64,000 nucleotides of DNA from Dillenia suffruticosa (GCA_033439265.1 JAVTVX010000009.1:5693609-5757608), one strand, 5' to 3'; positions 1 to 11,965 are shown, counted from the stretch's first letter. Notes: a model not told the origin generated them from the letters alone. Translations and numbers: made by a program.

Positions 1-21
1 TAAAATAAATTCAAATAATAT

Positions 22-262
22 TGATTGATTTAGTCAATCATTATGATTGATTTAATCAATCATTATGATTGACCTAATCAATTATCAACCATCCAATCAT
101 AATAATTGATTTAATCAATTATTATGATTGAACTAATTATTACAATTAATTTGGTCAATTATATATATTTGGTTGGCTTAATCAATTATTCATATTGATT
201 TACTCAATCATTATATATTTAGTTGATTTATTTAATGATTGATTTATTCAATCATTATAAAC
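22..262. repeat. Degenerate AT-rich palindromic repeat upstream of SOT1
   Basis: About nine degenerate copies of a short near-palindrome of the form TTGATTTANTCAAT, often followed by CATTATGA, lie head to tail. Clear copies start near 23, 47, 108, 200 and 240. The core is self-complementary (TTGATT paired with AATCAA), so the block could form hairpins or hold repeated sites for a dimeric factor. It ends about 80 bases before the SOT1 TATA box. It is not part of any transposon I recognise. Confidence 0.7.
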
Positions 263-339
263 TTAGAATATTAATTTTATTTTCCTCTTTACCAATTTTA
301 TTATGATTCTTTTCCTTTTCTTTAATGGTTAGTTTCTTG

Positions 340-349
340 TATAAATAGG
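340..349 (+). promoter_or_regulatory. TATA box of SOT1
   Basis: The stretch TATAAATAGG is a strong plant TATA box lying 87 bases before the first ATG. It is followed by a CT-rich leader in which TCTCTCTTGTAAT is repeated twice just before the start codon. Pyrimidine-rich leaders of this kind are common in plant promoters. Confidence 0.65.
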
Positions 350-426
350 ACCCATTTCCACTCTTTGTAATCAAGCAAGTAGAGACAATCTTCTCTCTTG
401 TAATTAGTTTTCTCTCTTCTCTTGTA

Positions 427-1419
427 ATGTTTTTTAGTAATCTATATTATTTTCTTCATTTTTCTATTGTAATTTTTCAACAGATAGCAACTCTTCCTAG
501 TGACAAAGGTGCCATAGTTCCCACTCTCTTCCAATACCAAGGCTTTTGGTATCCTCCCATTTCTGTCTTCAAAGGTGTCTTGTTGATGCAAGACCACTTC
601 AAAGCTCAACCCACCGATATTTTCTTGACTAGTTCTCTCAAGTCTGGCACTACTTGGCTTAAAGCCATTATGTTTTCCACCATGAATCGCTCCAAATTTG
701 AATTTGCCACTCACCCTTTGCTCACTACTGGCCCACATGATTGTATCCCCTACTTGGATGCCTACATTATTGATCATGATGTTGAAGCCTTGCCTTCGCC
801 GAGGCTCTTTGCTTCTCACTCTGCTTACTCTTTGCTACCGAAATCGGTGAGAGACTCTCCGGATTGCAAGATTGTCTACATTTGTAGAAACCCAAAAGAC
901 GTATTTGTTTCACATTATTTGTTTGCCATGAAGTTGAGGCCCCCAATGTTGCCTCCTGTGCCTATAGAAGAGGCTTTTGACTTGTTCTGTAGAGGAGTGT
1001 GCGAGTATGGACCTTACATTGAGCATGTACTCGGATACTGGAATGCAAGCTTGGAGTTTCTTGGGAAGATATTGTTCTTGAAATACGAAGAAATGAGGAA
1101 GGAGCCTGTGAAGCATGTCAAGCATTTGGCAGAGTTCTTAGGGAAGCCTTTCTCGGTAGAGGAAGAGAAAGAAGGGGTGATTGAAGAGATTGTGAAGCTA
1201 TGCAGTTTTGAGAAGCTGACCAGCTTGGAGGTGAATAAGATTGGCAAAGTAGCATTTGTGCCTGAAATGCTAATCGGTAATGATAACTTCTTTAGGAAAG
1301 GTCAAGTTGGAGACTCCACAAATCATCTGACACCAGAGATGATCGAGCGATTAGACAAGATTACAGAGGAGAAGTTGAAGGGCACCGGTTTCAAATTTGG
1401 AGAATCAAAGAAATATTGA
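427..1419 (+). CDS. Cytosolic sulfotransferase (plant SOT), SOT1
   Basis: A single 330-residue frame without introns, as usual for plant SOTs. The family moves sulfate from PAPS to hydroxyls of small molecules such as flavonols, steroids or desulfo-glucosinolates in the cytosol; the substrate cannot be read here. Visible parts are the family N-terminal block QYQGFWYPP (residues 36-44), the PAPS 5'-phosphosulfate loop LKSGTTW (71-77, Lys72), the catalytic His131 in SPRLFASH, the 3'-phosphate site YICRNPKDVFVSHY (151-164, Arg154, Ser162) and the C-terminal RKGQVGD (290-296). The last motif is usually followed by Trp-Lys-Asn and here reads Ser-Thr-Asn. Homology seems to begin only near residue 18. 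The first 17 residues are hydrophobic and unlike the acidic, polar N-terminus of the family, so the true 5' end may be altered or lost. No second copy nearby is open. Likely functional, but not certain. Confidence 0.88.
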   Translation: MFFSNLYYFLHFSIVIFQQIATLPSDKGAIVPTLFQYQGFWYPPISVFKGVLLMQDHFKAQPTDIFLTSSLKSGTTWLKAIMFSTMNRSKFEFATHPLLTTGPHDCIPYLDAYIIDHDVEALPSPRLFASHSAYSLLPKSVRDSPDCKIVYICRNPKDVFVSHYLFAMKLRPPMLPPVPIEEAFDLFCRGVCEYGPYIEHVLGYWNASLEFLGKILFLKYEEMRKEPVKHVKHLAEFLGKPFSVEEEKEGVIEEIVKLCSFEKLTSLEVNKIGKVAFVPEMLIGNDNFFRKGQVGDSTNHLTPEMIERLDKITEEKLKGTGFKFGESKKY

Positions 1420-1437
1420 GCCAGGAGATAGAACCTT

Positions 1438-1443
1438 AATAAA
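1438..1443 (+). other. Candidate polyadenylation signal of SOT1
   Basis: AATAAA lies 19 bases after the SOT1 stop codon. It is close to the stop, so further signals downstream (the region to about 1640 is AT-rich) may also be used. Position and motif are the only evidence. Confidence 0.4.
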
Positions 1444-1669
1444 CATGTTCGCAAACAGCTTTTGTTTCATTGCAGAAATAAGTTTAAATCATGATGCAGG
1501 TGTGTAATGCTTGCTTGTTGTGGTACTAGCAGCAGGTAAACAATGTCGTGTTCTCTGTTCCTCACACAAAATTCTTTAGATGTAATTCTTCATTTTCAGT
1601 TGAAATATTGGTTTCTTATTAAATCTTAATGATCCATATGATGATAATCATTTAGCATATATTATCACT

Positions 1670-2570
1670 AACGTTGATGGCATAACTCAATCAGAAAGTT
1701 GGGTAACTGAGCACAAAAATCATCAGACTAAATAACTGTGTGATTGAACACAATTCAAAGTAATCATCAACATTAATCATAGCAATTTGTCTACTAATCG
1801 CTTGAAATATAGGATCTCTCATTGATTAATACCCACGCAATGTCAATGCAGAATTACAGAATTGAATATAAAGTTTTAAACTTTTTTCTTTCTCTTTTCT
1901 TTCAAGAATAGTCCAGTATAATAGTTTTTATAGAATGGCTTTCATGGTATCAGAGGCTTTGAATCCAATGGCCTCTTTGATAGACTCATTGTTTGAACTA
2001 TCTATGGCAATTACAATCATCAATTGTTTCATTAACTTTGTTCGACAATTGATCTTTACGATAGTAGCAAATCTTGAATTTGCTTTTATATCCATTAAAG
2101 TTTCAGTATCTGAGCCCCTTTGTTCGAGCGAGTTTCTCTTTCCCATGTATTCATCTCCGTGTGATCCTTTCTTCGAGCGAACTGCTCATTCAATTCTCAA
2201 ATTCTTTTGTTTCTTCTGTGTATGTAGCTATTTTTCTTTAGTAAAACCTTTTTTCATCAAAATACTTCTTGCTCGAGAGATCTTGCTGAGCAGCTGTTAA
2301 AGGTTCTGCCGAAACTCTCACTGCCACATCACCAACCACGCGTCCCTTACTGCCAAACGTCTGCCACATTATCTAACACGTCGACAACAAGTCATCTGGC
2401 TGTTTCCATCGTTCTTTTTCTTAGGGCAAACCATGAAAAAAAAAGGATCTTTCACTCCCAATCTCAACAATTTAAACGGATAAAACTATAATCTTTGGGC
2501 TGAAGGTCAACCACCTTAGGTCGCAAATTATGATGCATTGTAGAATCATTAAACCTTTAGGAAGTTTTTT
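1670..2570 (+). mobile_element. Ty1/copia fragment A (LTR end, primer site, start of gag)
   Basis: TGGTATCAGAGGC at 1945-1957 is a typical copia primer-binding site for initiator-Met tRNA, and the bases just before it end in CA, as an LTR would. The LTR start is not clear; about 1670 is a guess. Near 2430-2560 the sequence resembles the start of a copia Gag. The copy stops where copia element B begins, and no continuation was found beyond B. It is a fossil with only its 5' part left. Confidence 0.5.
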
Positions 2571-3030
2571 TTTGGGGGGGGGATTGGGTCACCGACGTGG
2601 GTTTGACCCAACCCAAACCCCATTATCAAAATTCAAATGATAAAATGAAGGGGGAATAGTTTTTTCTCCAACTCCCCTTGGTTATTTGAATTTTAAAAAC
2701 AAAGGGAAGTTACATTTTATGAGTGAAAAATACCTAAAACAAAGGTTGGACGTGGATAACTTTTATGTATGAACATCTTCTTCATTTTGTGCAAAGCCTA
2801 AGAGAGAGGGAAGAACACCAAGAAAAATAAAACTCCATTATTGAGGGTTTGATGTGATAATTCATATATTTTATTTAAGGGTATTTCGATTATGAAAAAT
2901 AAAAGCAAACCGTACATAATTGGTTTTTAGACCGCATATCAAAAGGGTTAGTAATTCAACCCTACATTCCATTTTATTTCGATTTTAAAAAGTATGAAAA
3001 TCATGTGTTGATTGTATGACAAAGATTTTA
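2571..3030 (+). repeat. 5' LTR of copia element B
   Basis: It matches 10009-10464 along its length, including the run TGGGTTTGACCCAACCCAAA and the end GACAAAGATTTTA. The left edge is blurred by a run of T and G, so the start is good to a few bases only. Confidence 0.8.
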
Positions 3031-3031
3031 T

Positions 3032-3042
3032 TGGTATCAAAG
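3032..3042 (+). other. Primer-binding site of copia element B
   Basis: TGGTATCAAAG follows the 5' LTR directly and resembles the initiator-Met tRNA complement TGGTATCAGAG used by most plant copia elements. Confidence 0.7.
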
Positions 3043-4988
3043 TATGCAATGATTGTTTTCTAATTTTTTTTTATGCATGAAAAATATGAGTTATATTAAA
3101 ATTTACATGTTAGAGTATTTTTTTTGGGAATATTGTTAATGGTAATTTAAATAAGTCACAACGAAAATGTCTCAAATTTTAATACGTGACTACCCATATG
3201 ATAAAGAATCTCTCTGCAAAAATTGAAGGATGCACATCTAGTAATTTTAGAGAAAAATGAAACCTTAGCCGAAAATGAAAATACTTATATTTCTTTGCAT
3301 AATAGGTTTTATGATTTAAAATTTGTATGGTTAAATTCCCCATTAAAAACTCTTTCCAATCACGTAAAAAACATGCAAAACGATTCAGAAATGAATGAGA
3401 TATGACTTAGGGAAATTAGAGTTGAAGTGCAGAAAAAAAAAATTTCTGCATGAAGAAGACGAATAGTAACATCAGTAGAATCCCTCTCTCGGCTCTAGAT
3501 GTGTAAGACCCAAACACCGAGTTCTAGAGTTCTGATTAGAAAAATAAGACCACCAATAGAATCAAAACTGCAAAAATGGGCGGTACCACGGGAAGGTGGC
3601 GCGTGGAGGCCACGTGCCTGGACATCCCGGCAGCGCGTGAAGGCGCGTGAGACACGCCTTCTGGCAGCGATTTCCACCGGAATCATTTTCAGAACATGTT
3701 TGATTTTTCTGTAATTTTTTAATTATTTTTCTGAGATGAAAAATATATATTTTTTTAATTTTAAATTGAAAAATCCTTTAATAATTACAGAAAAATTATT
3801 TTTCAGTTTCAGAAATTTCTGAAAATTTTTTCATATGTTAAGAAAATTATTTAATAATTTTTTGCTAGCTAAATTAAATTTTTTAATACCCGTTTGATTT
3901 TATACTTGTTAATTTATATGTGAAAAAATTTATTTTCTCAATATAAATTCATTGAATGATTGAGCATAATGATTATAAATGGTATTTTAAAATTTAATGA
4001 TTCGTTTCGTGACCAATTTGTTGCTTACACTATTTTTTAGGAAATGGTGAGAATTAGACGAACTTTTTGTTTTCCGGGGGAGACATAAAGTTGAGAAAAC
4101 TCCTGAACGATTGGCAAAGCTAGCTGACATGATAAATTATAAAATGAATCCAATTCATACTTTGTCACAACACTTGGGAGTGATGAGTCGAAAATAGTTT
4201 GAGATTCTACATTTGGGTCATTGGTTTAGGGGATATAGAACTGAGATCGATATAATTAGGAACTCTCTCCCTGATAATCTAACTAGAATGGCTTATGAAA
4301 TAATAGAAGAGGATGAATGGATCATTCTCAAGAACTTCAGACTAAAATTGCTTAAAATGTGGCAAACTAAGCAGATAGAAATTAAGATGAGGAGATCACT
4401 ATCTCTAAATTTCAACAGCGGTCCACCACGAGCAATTAGGAAATTTGCTCTCACTGATAGAATTTTAGTAGAAATAATTAACATGGTTACTCGCATGTAT
4501 ATGAAAGAAAAGAAAGAGATAGAATAAGAGAAATAAAATATTATATCTCTCTTTCTTTTTTTGTTAAATAGTTATGTACTATGATCATGTATAGTAGGGA
4601 TCTATTAACATGCGTTGTAGACCAACTCTTTTATATATATGAATGTATTTAGAATGCTTTTAGAAATGCATATCTATCTGAGCATGCGAGTATGTGAAAA
4701 TGATATGTTCTTATTTCGCATGATTCTCAATACGTAAAGTATTTTAGTGGGAGATCTTAGGTTGGTAGAATTTAAGTAATTCTCACATAAAATCTGATAA
4801 ATTTTGTTACTTTGAAATTAAATTTATGGTAATAAAACATTTGAATCATGGATGATGATTGGAAATTAAATGAACTTTCGAATCTATATCATGTGTTCAT
4901 TTATCATAAATTTTAGTTTCAAGCACAAAATTGAAAGTATTATATGAGCATGAAAACTCACATTTACCTCTCTTTTAAAACCCAGACC
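3043..4988 (+). other. Long leader of copia element B, no recognised gene
   Basis: Nearly 2 kb lie between the primer site and the gag start. It holds two unremarkable open stretches (3223-3405 and 4213-4527) whose products I do not recognise, and a GC-richer patch at 3570-3680. At about 4748 a GTGGGAGAT motif resembles a polypurine tract and recurs near 9992 before the 3' LTR, so parts of another element may be mixed in. Confidence 0.4.
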
Positions 4989-7900
4989 ATGGCATCAAAA
5001 GCCATAATAGCTGACCTTAATAAGGGTGATAAATTCAATGGCGACAATTATGACATCTGGCGTCATAAGATATGTTATCTACTGTAAGAGCAGGATGCTT
5101 TAGAGGGTATCAACCTATCATGCAAGACCATGCAGTTGGAAATATGCTCAGCAGAGAAGAGATCAAGAAGCTTACTAGACGTGAAAAAAGAAAAATTCTA
5201 CTGCATATGGCATCTTGGTTAGTTCTATGGTAAATGATCTCATTCACGAATGTGAATAATTCCCTACTGCTCATGACATATGGGTGTACCTCGGAGAAAA
5301 GTAATGAGGTACTAGTGTGATCCGTTTAAGACAGTTGACCATCAAATTCGACACGTATAAAAAGAACTCTGATCACAGTATCAAACTACACCTGAGAACC
5401 ATGTCAAACATGATAAAGAAATTGAAGTCAGCAGATCATGTTTTATCTTATGAGCAACAAGTTCAATCTTTAATCCGATCCCTTCCAGACTAGTGGGAGT
5501 ACTTGAAAGTCAATCTGACTCACAATAATAGCATTAAGACTTTCGTTGATGCTGCTAGCCATGTAGAACTCGAAGATGAGCGGCTTGGTACTGTAAAATC
5601 AATTTCTAATGCCTTTGTAGCTGAGTCCAGTTCTCAAAAAATTTTAAGTTTTAAACGCAAGGGGAACAGGAACAGGAACAAGAACAAGAGCAAGAAAGGG
5701 AAGGAAATTACGGAAGGAAATTGCGGAAGGATCTAAGAAGAACAATTCCAACCGCAATAACAAGCACAAGCGGTTTTAGAAAAAGAAGGATAAGAGCAAA
5801 CTGAAATAGTACAATTGCAAAACTCTTGATCATTTCGCTCGAGAATGTCCCGAGCCGAAAAAGGTAGCACCCTATAACGCTTCTCTAAGTGTTATATATG
5901 TCTCTACCATTGTTTTAATTTCTGAATCTTATCCTGTGTGGATTATAGACTCAGGAGCAATAGACTATTTGACGAGAGATCGAGAAACGTTCGTGGACTT
6001 TCGTCGAGTTCCTCCTGGTGCAAGATGGATATACGTAGGGAATAATACGAGGGTGGAAGTCAAATGGATTGACACTTGCAAACTAGAGTTACGAAGTGGC
6101 CAAACCCTAATCTTACATGATGTTCTCTTGCACCGAAAATTCAACGAAATTTAGTCTCTATTGTTGTTTTTCTTAGACTAGGCTATGACTTGAACTTTAC
6201 TTGTGATAAGGTTTGTATCTATAACGATTGTGTGTTTTATGGTATTGGACATCTGTTAAATGGATTTCTTACTTTGGATTGTGATAGACAAATGTTTAAC
6301 TCTTATGTTGATCGTTATATTTCGTTAAATGTTTGTTTCTCTAGTAATACTAATATTGATGACAATGTATGACATGCTAGACTTGGTCACATAGGGTAGG
6401 ACATGATGAATCGACTTCTGAAAGCAGGACTATTGGGTTCGTTTACTAAAGTTGATTTACCAAATTGTAAATATGTCTTACTGGACAGATGATCCGAAAA
6501 CCATTTGGAAAGGCCGTAAGGGCTGAATTCCCATTGCAATTGGTTCACTCTGTTATTTGTGGTCCAATAAATGTGAAAGCTCGACATAGAGCATCATATT
6601 TCAATACATTCATAGATGATTTCACGTGATTTGGTTATATTTATTTGATTTCTCAAAAATCTGAAGCAGTTGAGTGATTTAGACGTTTTATGAATGAAGT
6701 GGAGAATCAAATTGACAAAATAATTAAAACTTTGAGAATAGATCGAGAACGTGAATATCTATCAAATTAATTCAAGGATCTATGTAGTGAAAAGGGAATC
6801 ACTAGACAATTGACTATTTTTCATACAGCTCAGCAGAACGGTGTTGCTGAGATGAGGAATAAAACATTGCTAGATATGACGAGATCCATGATGGCACAAG
6901 CTAACTTGCCTATTTCCTTTTGGGGAGATGCATTATTAACTGCGACCTACATTGCTAGATTTGACGAGATCCATGATGGCACAAGGAAAGAAATATATTT
7001 TTATCAGATACTCTGACCAGTAAAAAAGTTATGTATTCATTAGTAAGCGCGAAAATGGTAATGTAATAGAAATTGAATCGTGAAATGTGACTTTTTTAGA
7101 AAATGATTTTCTTAGCAAAGATGATATAACAAAAGGAGAGCCTTTATTTGAATTAAATAATTCAAATGATAGATCTGTGCTAGATGGATCAATGAAACTA
7201 CGAGAGGTTGAATCCCTAGATGATTCCAGTGGGAGGGATTCAAATTCTAACAATCCAACCGAATCATCGATTCGGAAAAGTGCTATGAAAAGTGTGCCCA
7301 AACGTCATTACAAAATTGAAGCGCATGCTTTTATCATTTCTCCATAGGACGAGGATGAGTCGAAAAATGTGAATGAGGTTTTGTCTTGTCTTACCAAGGA
7401 TGAGTGGATAAAAGCAATGGAAGAAGAAATAGAGTCGATGGATTCCAACTATATTTGGAAACTGGTTGATCTTCTACTTGGGCGCAAACCTATTGGGAAC
7501 AAATGGGTTCTCAAGGTTAAACATAAAATTGATAGAACAATTGAGAGGTACAAAGCTCGGTTGGTGGCAAAATGTTATACCCAATAAGAGGGTATTGATT
7601 ATAAAGAAATATTTTTATCAGCCGTGAGATTGGCCTCTATTCGTTTATTATTGGCTATAGTAGCCAATTCAGATTTAGAATTATATCAGATGGATGTGAA
7701 GACTGCGTTTCTCAACAGAGAACTTAAAGAAAAAATCTACATGAAACAATCAGTAGGTTTCATAATTAAAGGCCAAGAAAACAAAGTTTGCAAATTGAAT
7801 AAATTAATTTATAGTTTCAAACAGTTTTCAAGACAATGGTATTTGAGATTTCACAAAACTGTAATCTCTTACGATTTCATGATAATAGACGAAAACCATT

Positions 7901-8920
7901 GTGTTTACGTGAAAAAGTCTAATGATAAATTTATAATTCTAAATCTGTATGTCGATGACATATTGTTAGTCGAAAATGATATGGAGTATGTCCTGAATAT
8001 CAAGAGTTGGTTATCATCAAATTTTGAGATGAAAGATATGGGTGAAACAGAGTATATACTGGGTATTAAAATTTACAAAGATCGTTCCAAAAAATTGTTA
8101 GTCTTATTTTAAAAATCTTACATTAAAAAGATTTTAGAACGATTTAGGATGGATAGCTGCAAAGCCATTGATGTTCATGTGGCTAAAGGCGAAGGTTTAA
8201 GTTTGACGATATGCCCAAAGATTACTAAAGAAAAACACAAGATGTCAAAAGTACCGTATTCCAGCATTGTTGGGGGTCTGATGTACGCTATGATGTGTAC
8301 TCACCCTGACATCTGCTATACCGTGGGTTTGGTTAGTAGGTATCAATTCAATTCAGGTCGGAATCACTTGACTGCTGTAAAGAGGATTTTGAGATATCTG
8401 AAAGGAACTGTAGATTATTTCCTTTGTTATCAAGGAAATAATTTAGCATTAAGTGGATACACAGATGCTGATTGGGGTGACGATTTAGATGAATGCAAAT
8501 CCACCTCAGATTATGTTTTCTTACTAAATAATGGCGTCATCTCTTGAAGAAACAAGAAACAAACATGTGTATCACTTTCAACAACGGAAGCAGAGTTTGT
8601 GGCTTGTGCTTTTGCAGTTCAAGAATATGCTTGGTTAAGAAGGTTTTTATAACACTTGGAATTGTTAGCGATTCAGTGGGAGCTGTGACAATTTATTGTG
8701 ATAGTCAATCAGCTATCATTTATATGAAATATCCCAAATATCATGGAAAAATCAAACACATAGATACAAAGTACAAGTTCATTCGAGATATTATTGAGAA
8801 AGGGGAGGTAACGTTGAAGTATATGCCTACGCATAGATGGTGGCTGATCCATTAACGAAGCCTATACCTATAGATATATTTTTAAAGCACGTAAAATCTC
8901 TAGGATTACGTAACATGTAA
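4989..8920 (+). pseudogene. Fossil copia gag-pol of element B
   Basis: Parts in order: Gag from the ATG at 4989, a basic region and a CCHC zinc knuckle near 5810-5860, aspartic protease near 5940-6000 (DSGA type), integrase around 6370-7020, reverse transcriptase around 7370-8110 (with YVDDI) and RNase H around 8450-8850 (DADW type). It ends at about 8920 with the family's usual closing residues. The reading is broken many times, so it cannot encode the polyprotein. Confidence 0.85.
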
Positions 8921-10008
8921 TTATATTTATGTATACAATGATCATTATGTATTGCTCATAATACTAATGACATTTGAGTTTGTTTTGTATTTGTAAGTTC
9001 TTATGTCTTGATTTAAAGTATGTCGGATAAGTTTTTGAGATTGACTCTCCCACACGAACAATCGCCTCTAATGTCTATATGATATGTAAAGATGAGATAA
9101 TGTTAATTTGTGGTTAATTAACATATATATGCCGCCTTAATAGAAAACTAAGATGAGATTACCTTTTATATATTTCCTTGGTAATCGAAATGGATTTTTA
9201 CAATCCGTTACACTTGTCTAAGAGTCAGGTGTGATTTTCTCCTGAAATTGTGATGATTTTGAAGAACTTATAAGAAGAGAAAATCAGGTCAAGAATTGTG
9301 GTATACTTGGACTAAGACCTATACGATGCATTATAAATTTGAAATAGACATACGCTTCTAAATAAATAGAAAAGGTATCGTAGCACGTGTTCATACTACA
9401 TGTGCTTTCAGTGACCCTATGGGTAACTAGTTAATGAATCCCTCTACCTCATTGTGTGAGATCCAGAGATTTGTAATTAACCTCATTCAATACCCCTAAG
9501 ATTTTTGCCTGTTTCTTGAAATTTTATTTTAGTATTGCTATCTTAGTATATAACTAATAGATCATGATTTATTTGGTTTTGCGGTGTATGATTAGGAAAT
9601 CAACTAAAATTGAGGGGAGAGATAGTTGTGTGTAAAGAAAACTGTCTTATAATTGATACGTTGTTTTGTATTTACAGACCGATCAGTTATGTTTTAATTT
9701 AGTGTTTTGAAACATAATTGTGAATGCATAATTTATGCTATGTCAAGTATGCTCTCATATGTATTGTTTGAGGGAAGAAAGATACGTTGACTAAGTATGG
9801 CAGAAAGAAGTTTGGGGTATAGCGAGATTTGATATCCTCATTATATTTAATAGTGAACTGCTAGATGTCCTTAACCGGTGTGTAGTTTTGACCTCTTGAT
9901 GAACTCGCTGGTCACATAATCCATTTGTCTGTATGAAATTATTGATATATGAAATGACTGAAATAAGTGCGGGTCTAACTCTCATGTGCGAGTGGGAGAT
10001 ATAGAAAG
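8921..10008. other. Copia element B, 3' untranslated stretch
   Basis: About 1.1 kb without a credible gene between the end of pol and the 3' LTR. A purine-rich GTGGGAGAT near 9992 is the likely polypurine tract. The stretch is longer than usual for copia, and I see no inserted element with clear ends in it. Confidence 0.5.
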
Positions 10009-10464
10009 TTGGGAGGGTTGGGTCACCCATATGGGTTTGACCCAACCCAAACCCCATTATTAAAATGCAAATGCTAAAACCAAGGGGGAGTAGTTTTTTC
10101 TCCAACTCCCCCTTGGTTATTTGAATTTTAAAAATAAAGGGAAGTTACATTTTATGAGTGAAAAACACCAAAAACAAAGGTTGGATATGGGTAACTTCTA
10201 TGTATGAACATTTTTTCCATTTTGTGCAAAGCCTAAGAGAGAGGGAAGAACACCAAGAAAAATAAAACTCTATTGTTGAGGGTTTGAAGGTGGTAATTTA
10301 TATATTTTATTCAAGAGTATTTGGATCGTGAAAAACAAAAACAAACTGTACGTGATTGCTTTTTCGATTGCGCATCAAAAGGTTAGTGATTCAACTCTAA
10401 ATCCTATTTTATTTTGATTTTAAAAAGTATAAAAATCATGTGTTGATTGTATGACAAAGATTTT
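10009..10464 (+). repeat. 3' LTR of copia element B
   Basis: Partner of the 5' LTR at 2571-3030, beginning TTGGGAGGG and ending GACAAAGATTTTA. It is cleaner at its left edge than the 5' copy. Confidence 0.8.
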
Positions 10465-11271
10465 AAAACCATATACAAAGATTCGGTTTCGATTCCTCAT
10501 TTTAAAGAGCTGAGAACTGATAGCTCGAATCGACAATTTTTGGTTTGAATTGAATTGTTGTATGAACTAAATTTTTTTTAAAATATATTTTTTTAATATG
10601 CAAGATACGGAATAAGTGATATTAAAAATTCAAAATATTAAAAAATTATTATTTTTTGTTTGAAGGTAGAAGTAAAAAATTTTCTATTTTGGTTAATACC
10701 GAATATAATATAGTCACAAAAATTAAGTTATAAAATGCATGAGTTTTATATTAGAAAAATAATTAAAAAAATTATTTTACAAAATTTGATTGGGTAATAA
10801 ATATTTAACTCTCATGGATTGTGACAAATTGGGTTTAAGATATTCGCTACCGAAACGTTTAAACGATTTTGTCAAAAAAGAAAACACAATAGCCTTTCAA
10901 TTCAAATTCTATAGTTTTATAGTTTATAGTTTCGGCTCTAAAAACTGAAACCAAAATCAAAGTTGGAACTGTTTAAAACAAGAATTGATTGTTCTAGAAC
11001 AGAAACTAAAAATCGTTGTTTTAAGATTCCGTTATGATTCCTCTAGATCAAGAACTTGGAAGCGATGGTTCCAAAATTTTTTGCATGTTTTGCATTCTAC
11101 TCTGCATCTTCACAATAATAGCAAGCATATTCACGTTTTGAAATATTCTACTAAAATATTCTCACTCATCTTATCATTCTCACATGGACCAAAGTCTCGT
11201 GGGCAAGAATCAAGGATACATGGGTTATGCCATGAATAATTTTTGCATTCTACTTCGTCTTGAGAATAATA
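10465..11271. other. Spacer between copia element B and CACTA-1
   Basis: AT-rich DNA without a credible gene. The part from 10490 to 11060 is rich in words such as GGTTTCGATTC and CGGCTCTAAAAAC and looks like a degraded repeat of unknown class. From 11087 the spacer motif starting TTTTGCATTCTAC appears twice (11087-11158 and, cut by the CACTA insertion, 11240-11271). The same motif recurs at 38800-38870 and 46653-46725 near the other SOT copies. Confidence 0.4.
11269..11271. repeat. Left target-site duplication of CACTA-1 (ATA)
   Basis: ATA directly before the CACTA terminus matches ATA directly after the other terminus at 35753-35755. Three bases is the normal duplication length of this superfamily. 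Confidence 0.8.
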
Positions 11272-11540
11272 CACTACAAAAAAATACGGTTTTAGTCATG
11301 AATTTTTGTGACGGAAACTAATCGTCGCTATTTTGCGACAACTTTAGCGACAAAAAAGTTTTCGTCGCCATTTTCCAACGAATTTAGCGACAAAATTTAT
11401 TCGTCGCCATTTTGCCACGAATTTTGTGACGGACAAAGACTTGTGGCTAAATTAGCGACGGAGAAATATAATTCGTAGCTAAAGTCGTCGCTAATTAGTG
11501 ACGAAAACATTTTCGTGGCTAAATTCGTTGCTGAAAATTT
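11272..11540. repeat. Left terminal and subterminal repeats of CACTA-1
   Basis: After the 13-base terminus come about ten copies of words such as TTAGCGACAAAA and TTCGTCGC(T/C)A in alternating orientation. In En/Spm, repeats in this place are the binding sites of the TNPA protein, and the TNP1-like product is the likely binder here. Confidence 0.8.
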
Positions 11541-11700
11541 TTTAAATAGATAGAAATTTATTTTTCTTATATTTCTTTTGATTTTATTAATATATTATAT
11601 TGAAGTTAAAATTTAATTTGGCTTAATTTTTTTTTATATAATTAAAGAACATATAATATTAATATAAAATTTAAAGTAAAAAATTAATTTAGTAGTAATT

Positions 11701-11754
11701 GCGACGGATTTCAAAATCCGTCGCTGTTTCGGCGACAGATTCAAAATCCGTCGC
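11701..11754. repeat. Pair of subterminal-repeat hairpins
   Basis: Two near-perfect palindromes follow each other: GCGACGGATTT against AAATCCGTCGC (11701-11724), and GCGACAGATT against its partner ending GTCGC (11732-11754). They are made of two subterminal repeat units placed head to head and lie inside the element, 430 bases from its end. Confidence 0.7.
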
Positions 11755-11965
11755 TTGAATTTGTGAATTTTATTTTATTTTTATTATAATTTAATAATTT
11801 ATATTAACGAATCATTTTATTATTTTATAATATTTTAATTTACATTTTATTATTATATTTCAAATTTTTAGAAAAATAATATTATTTAATTATTGAAAAA
11901 ACCATATATTTAATTTTATTTAAAATATATATTATTTAATTAATTTAGTAAATAAAAATTAATCT

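Larger units (their letters stand above)
2571..10464 (+). mobile_element. Ty1/copia element B, decayed, with two LTRs
   Basis: Two direct repeats of about 456 bases (2571-3030 and 10009-10464) bracket a plus-strand copia-type gag-pol. The order protease, integrase, reverse transcriptase, RNase H is diagnostic of Ty1/copia. In the part compared by eye the LTRs differ at roughly one base in ten, so the copy is old, several million years at usual plant rates. Coding parts are broken in many places (of the order of ten). Unusual are a leader of nearly 2 kb between the primer site and gag, and about 1.1 kb between RNase H and the 3' LTR. No clear target duplication was found. Confidence 0.85.

Noticed and set aside
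1945-1957. Possible tRNA-Met gene parts (also near 3032, 49276 and 60833)
   Set aside because: Only the 3'-end complement is present, directly beside LTR ends; these are primer-binding sites, not tRNA genes.
4213-4527. A 104-codon basic frame in the leader of copia element B
   Set aside because: No domain recognised; base use is that of the surrounding AT-rich DNA. Left as an open stretch in the leader entry.
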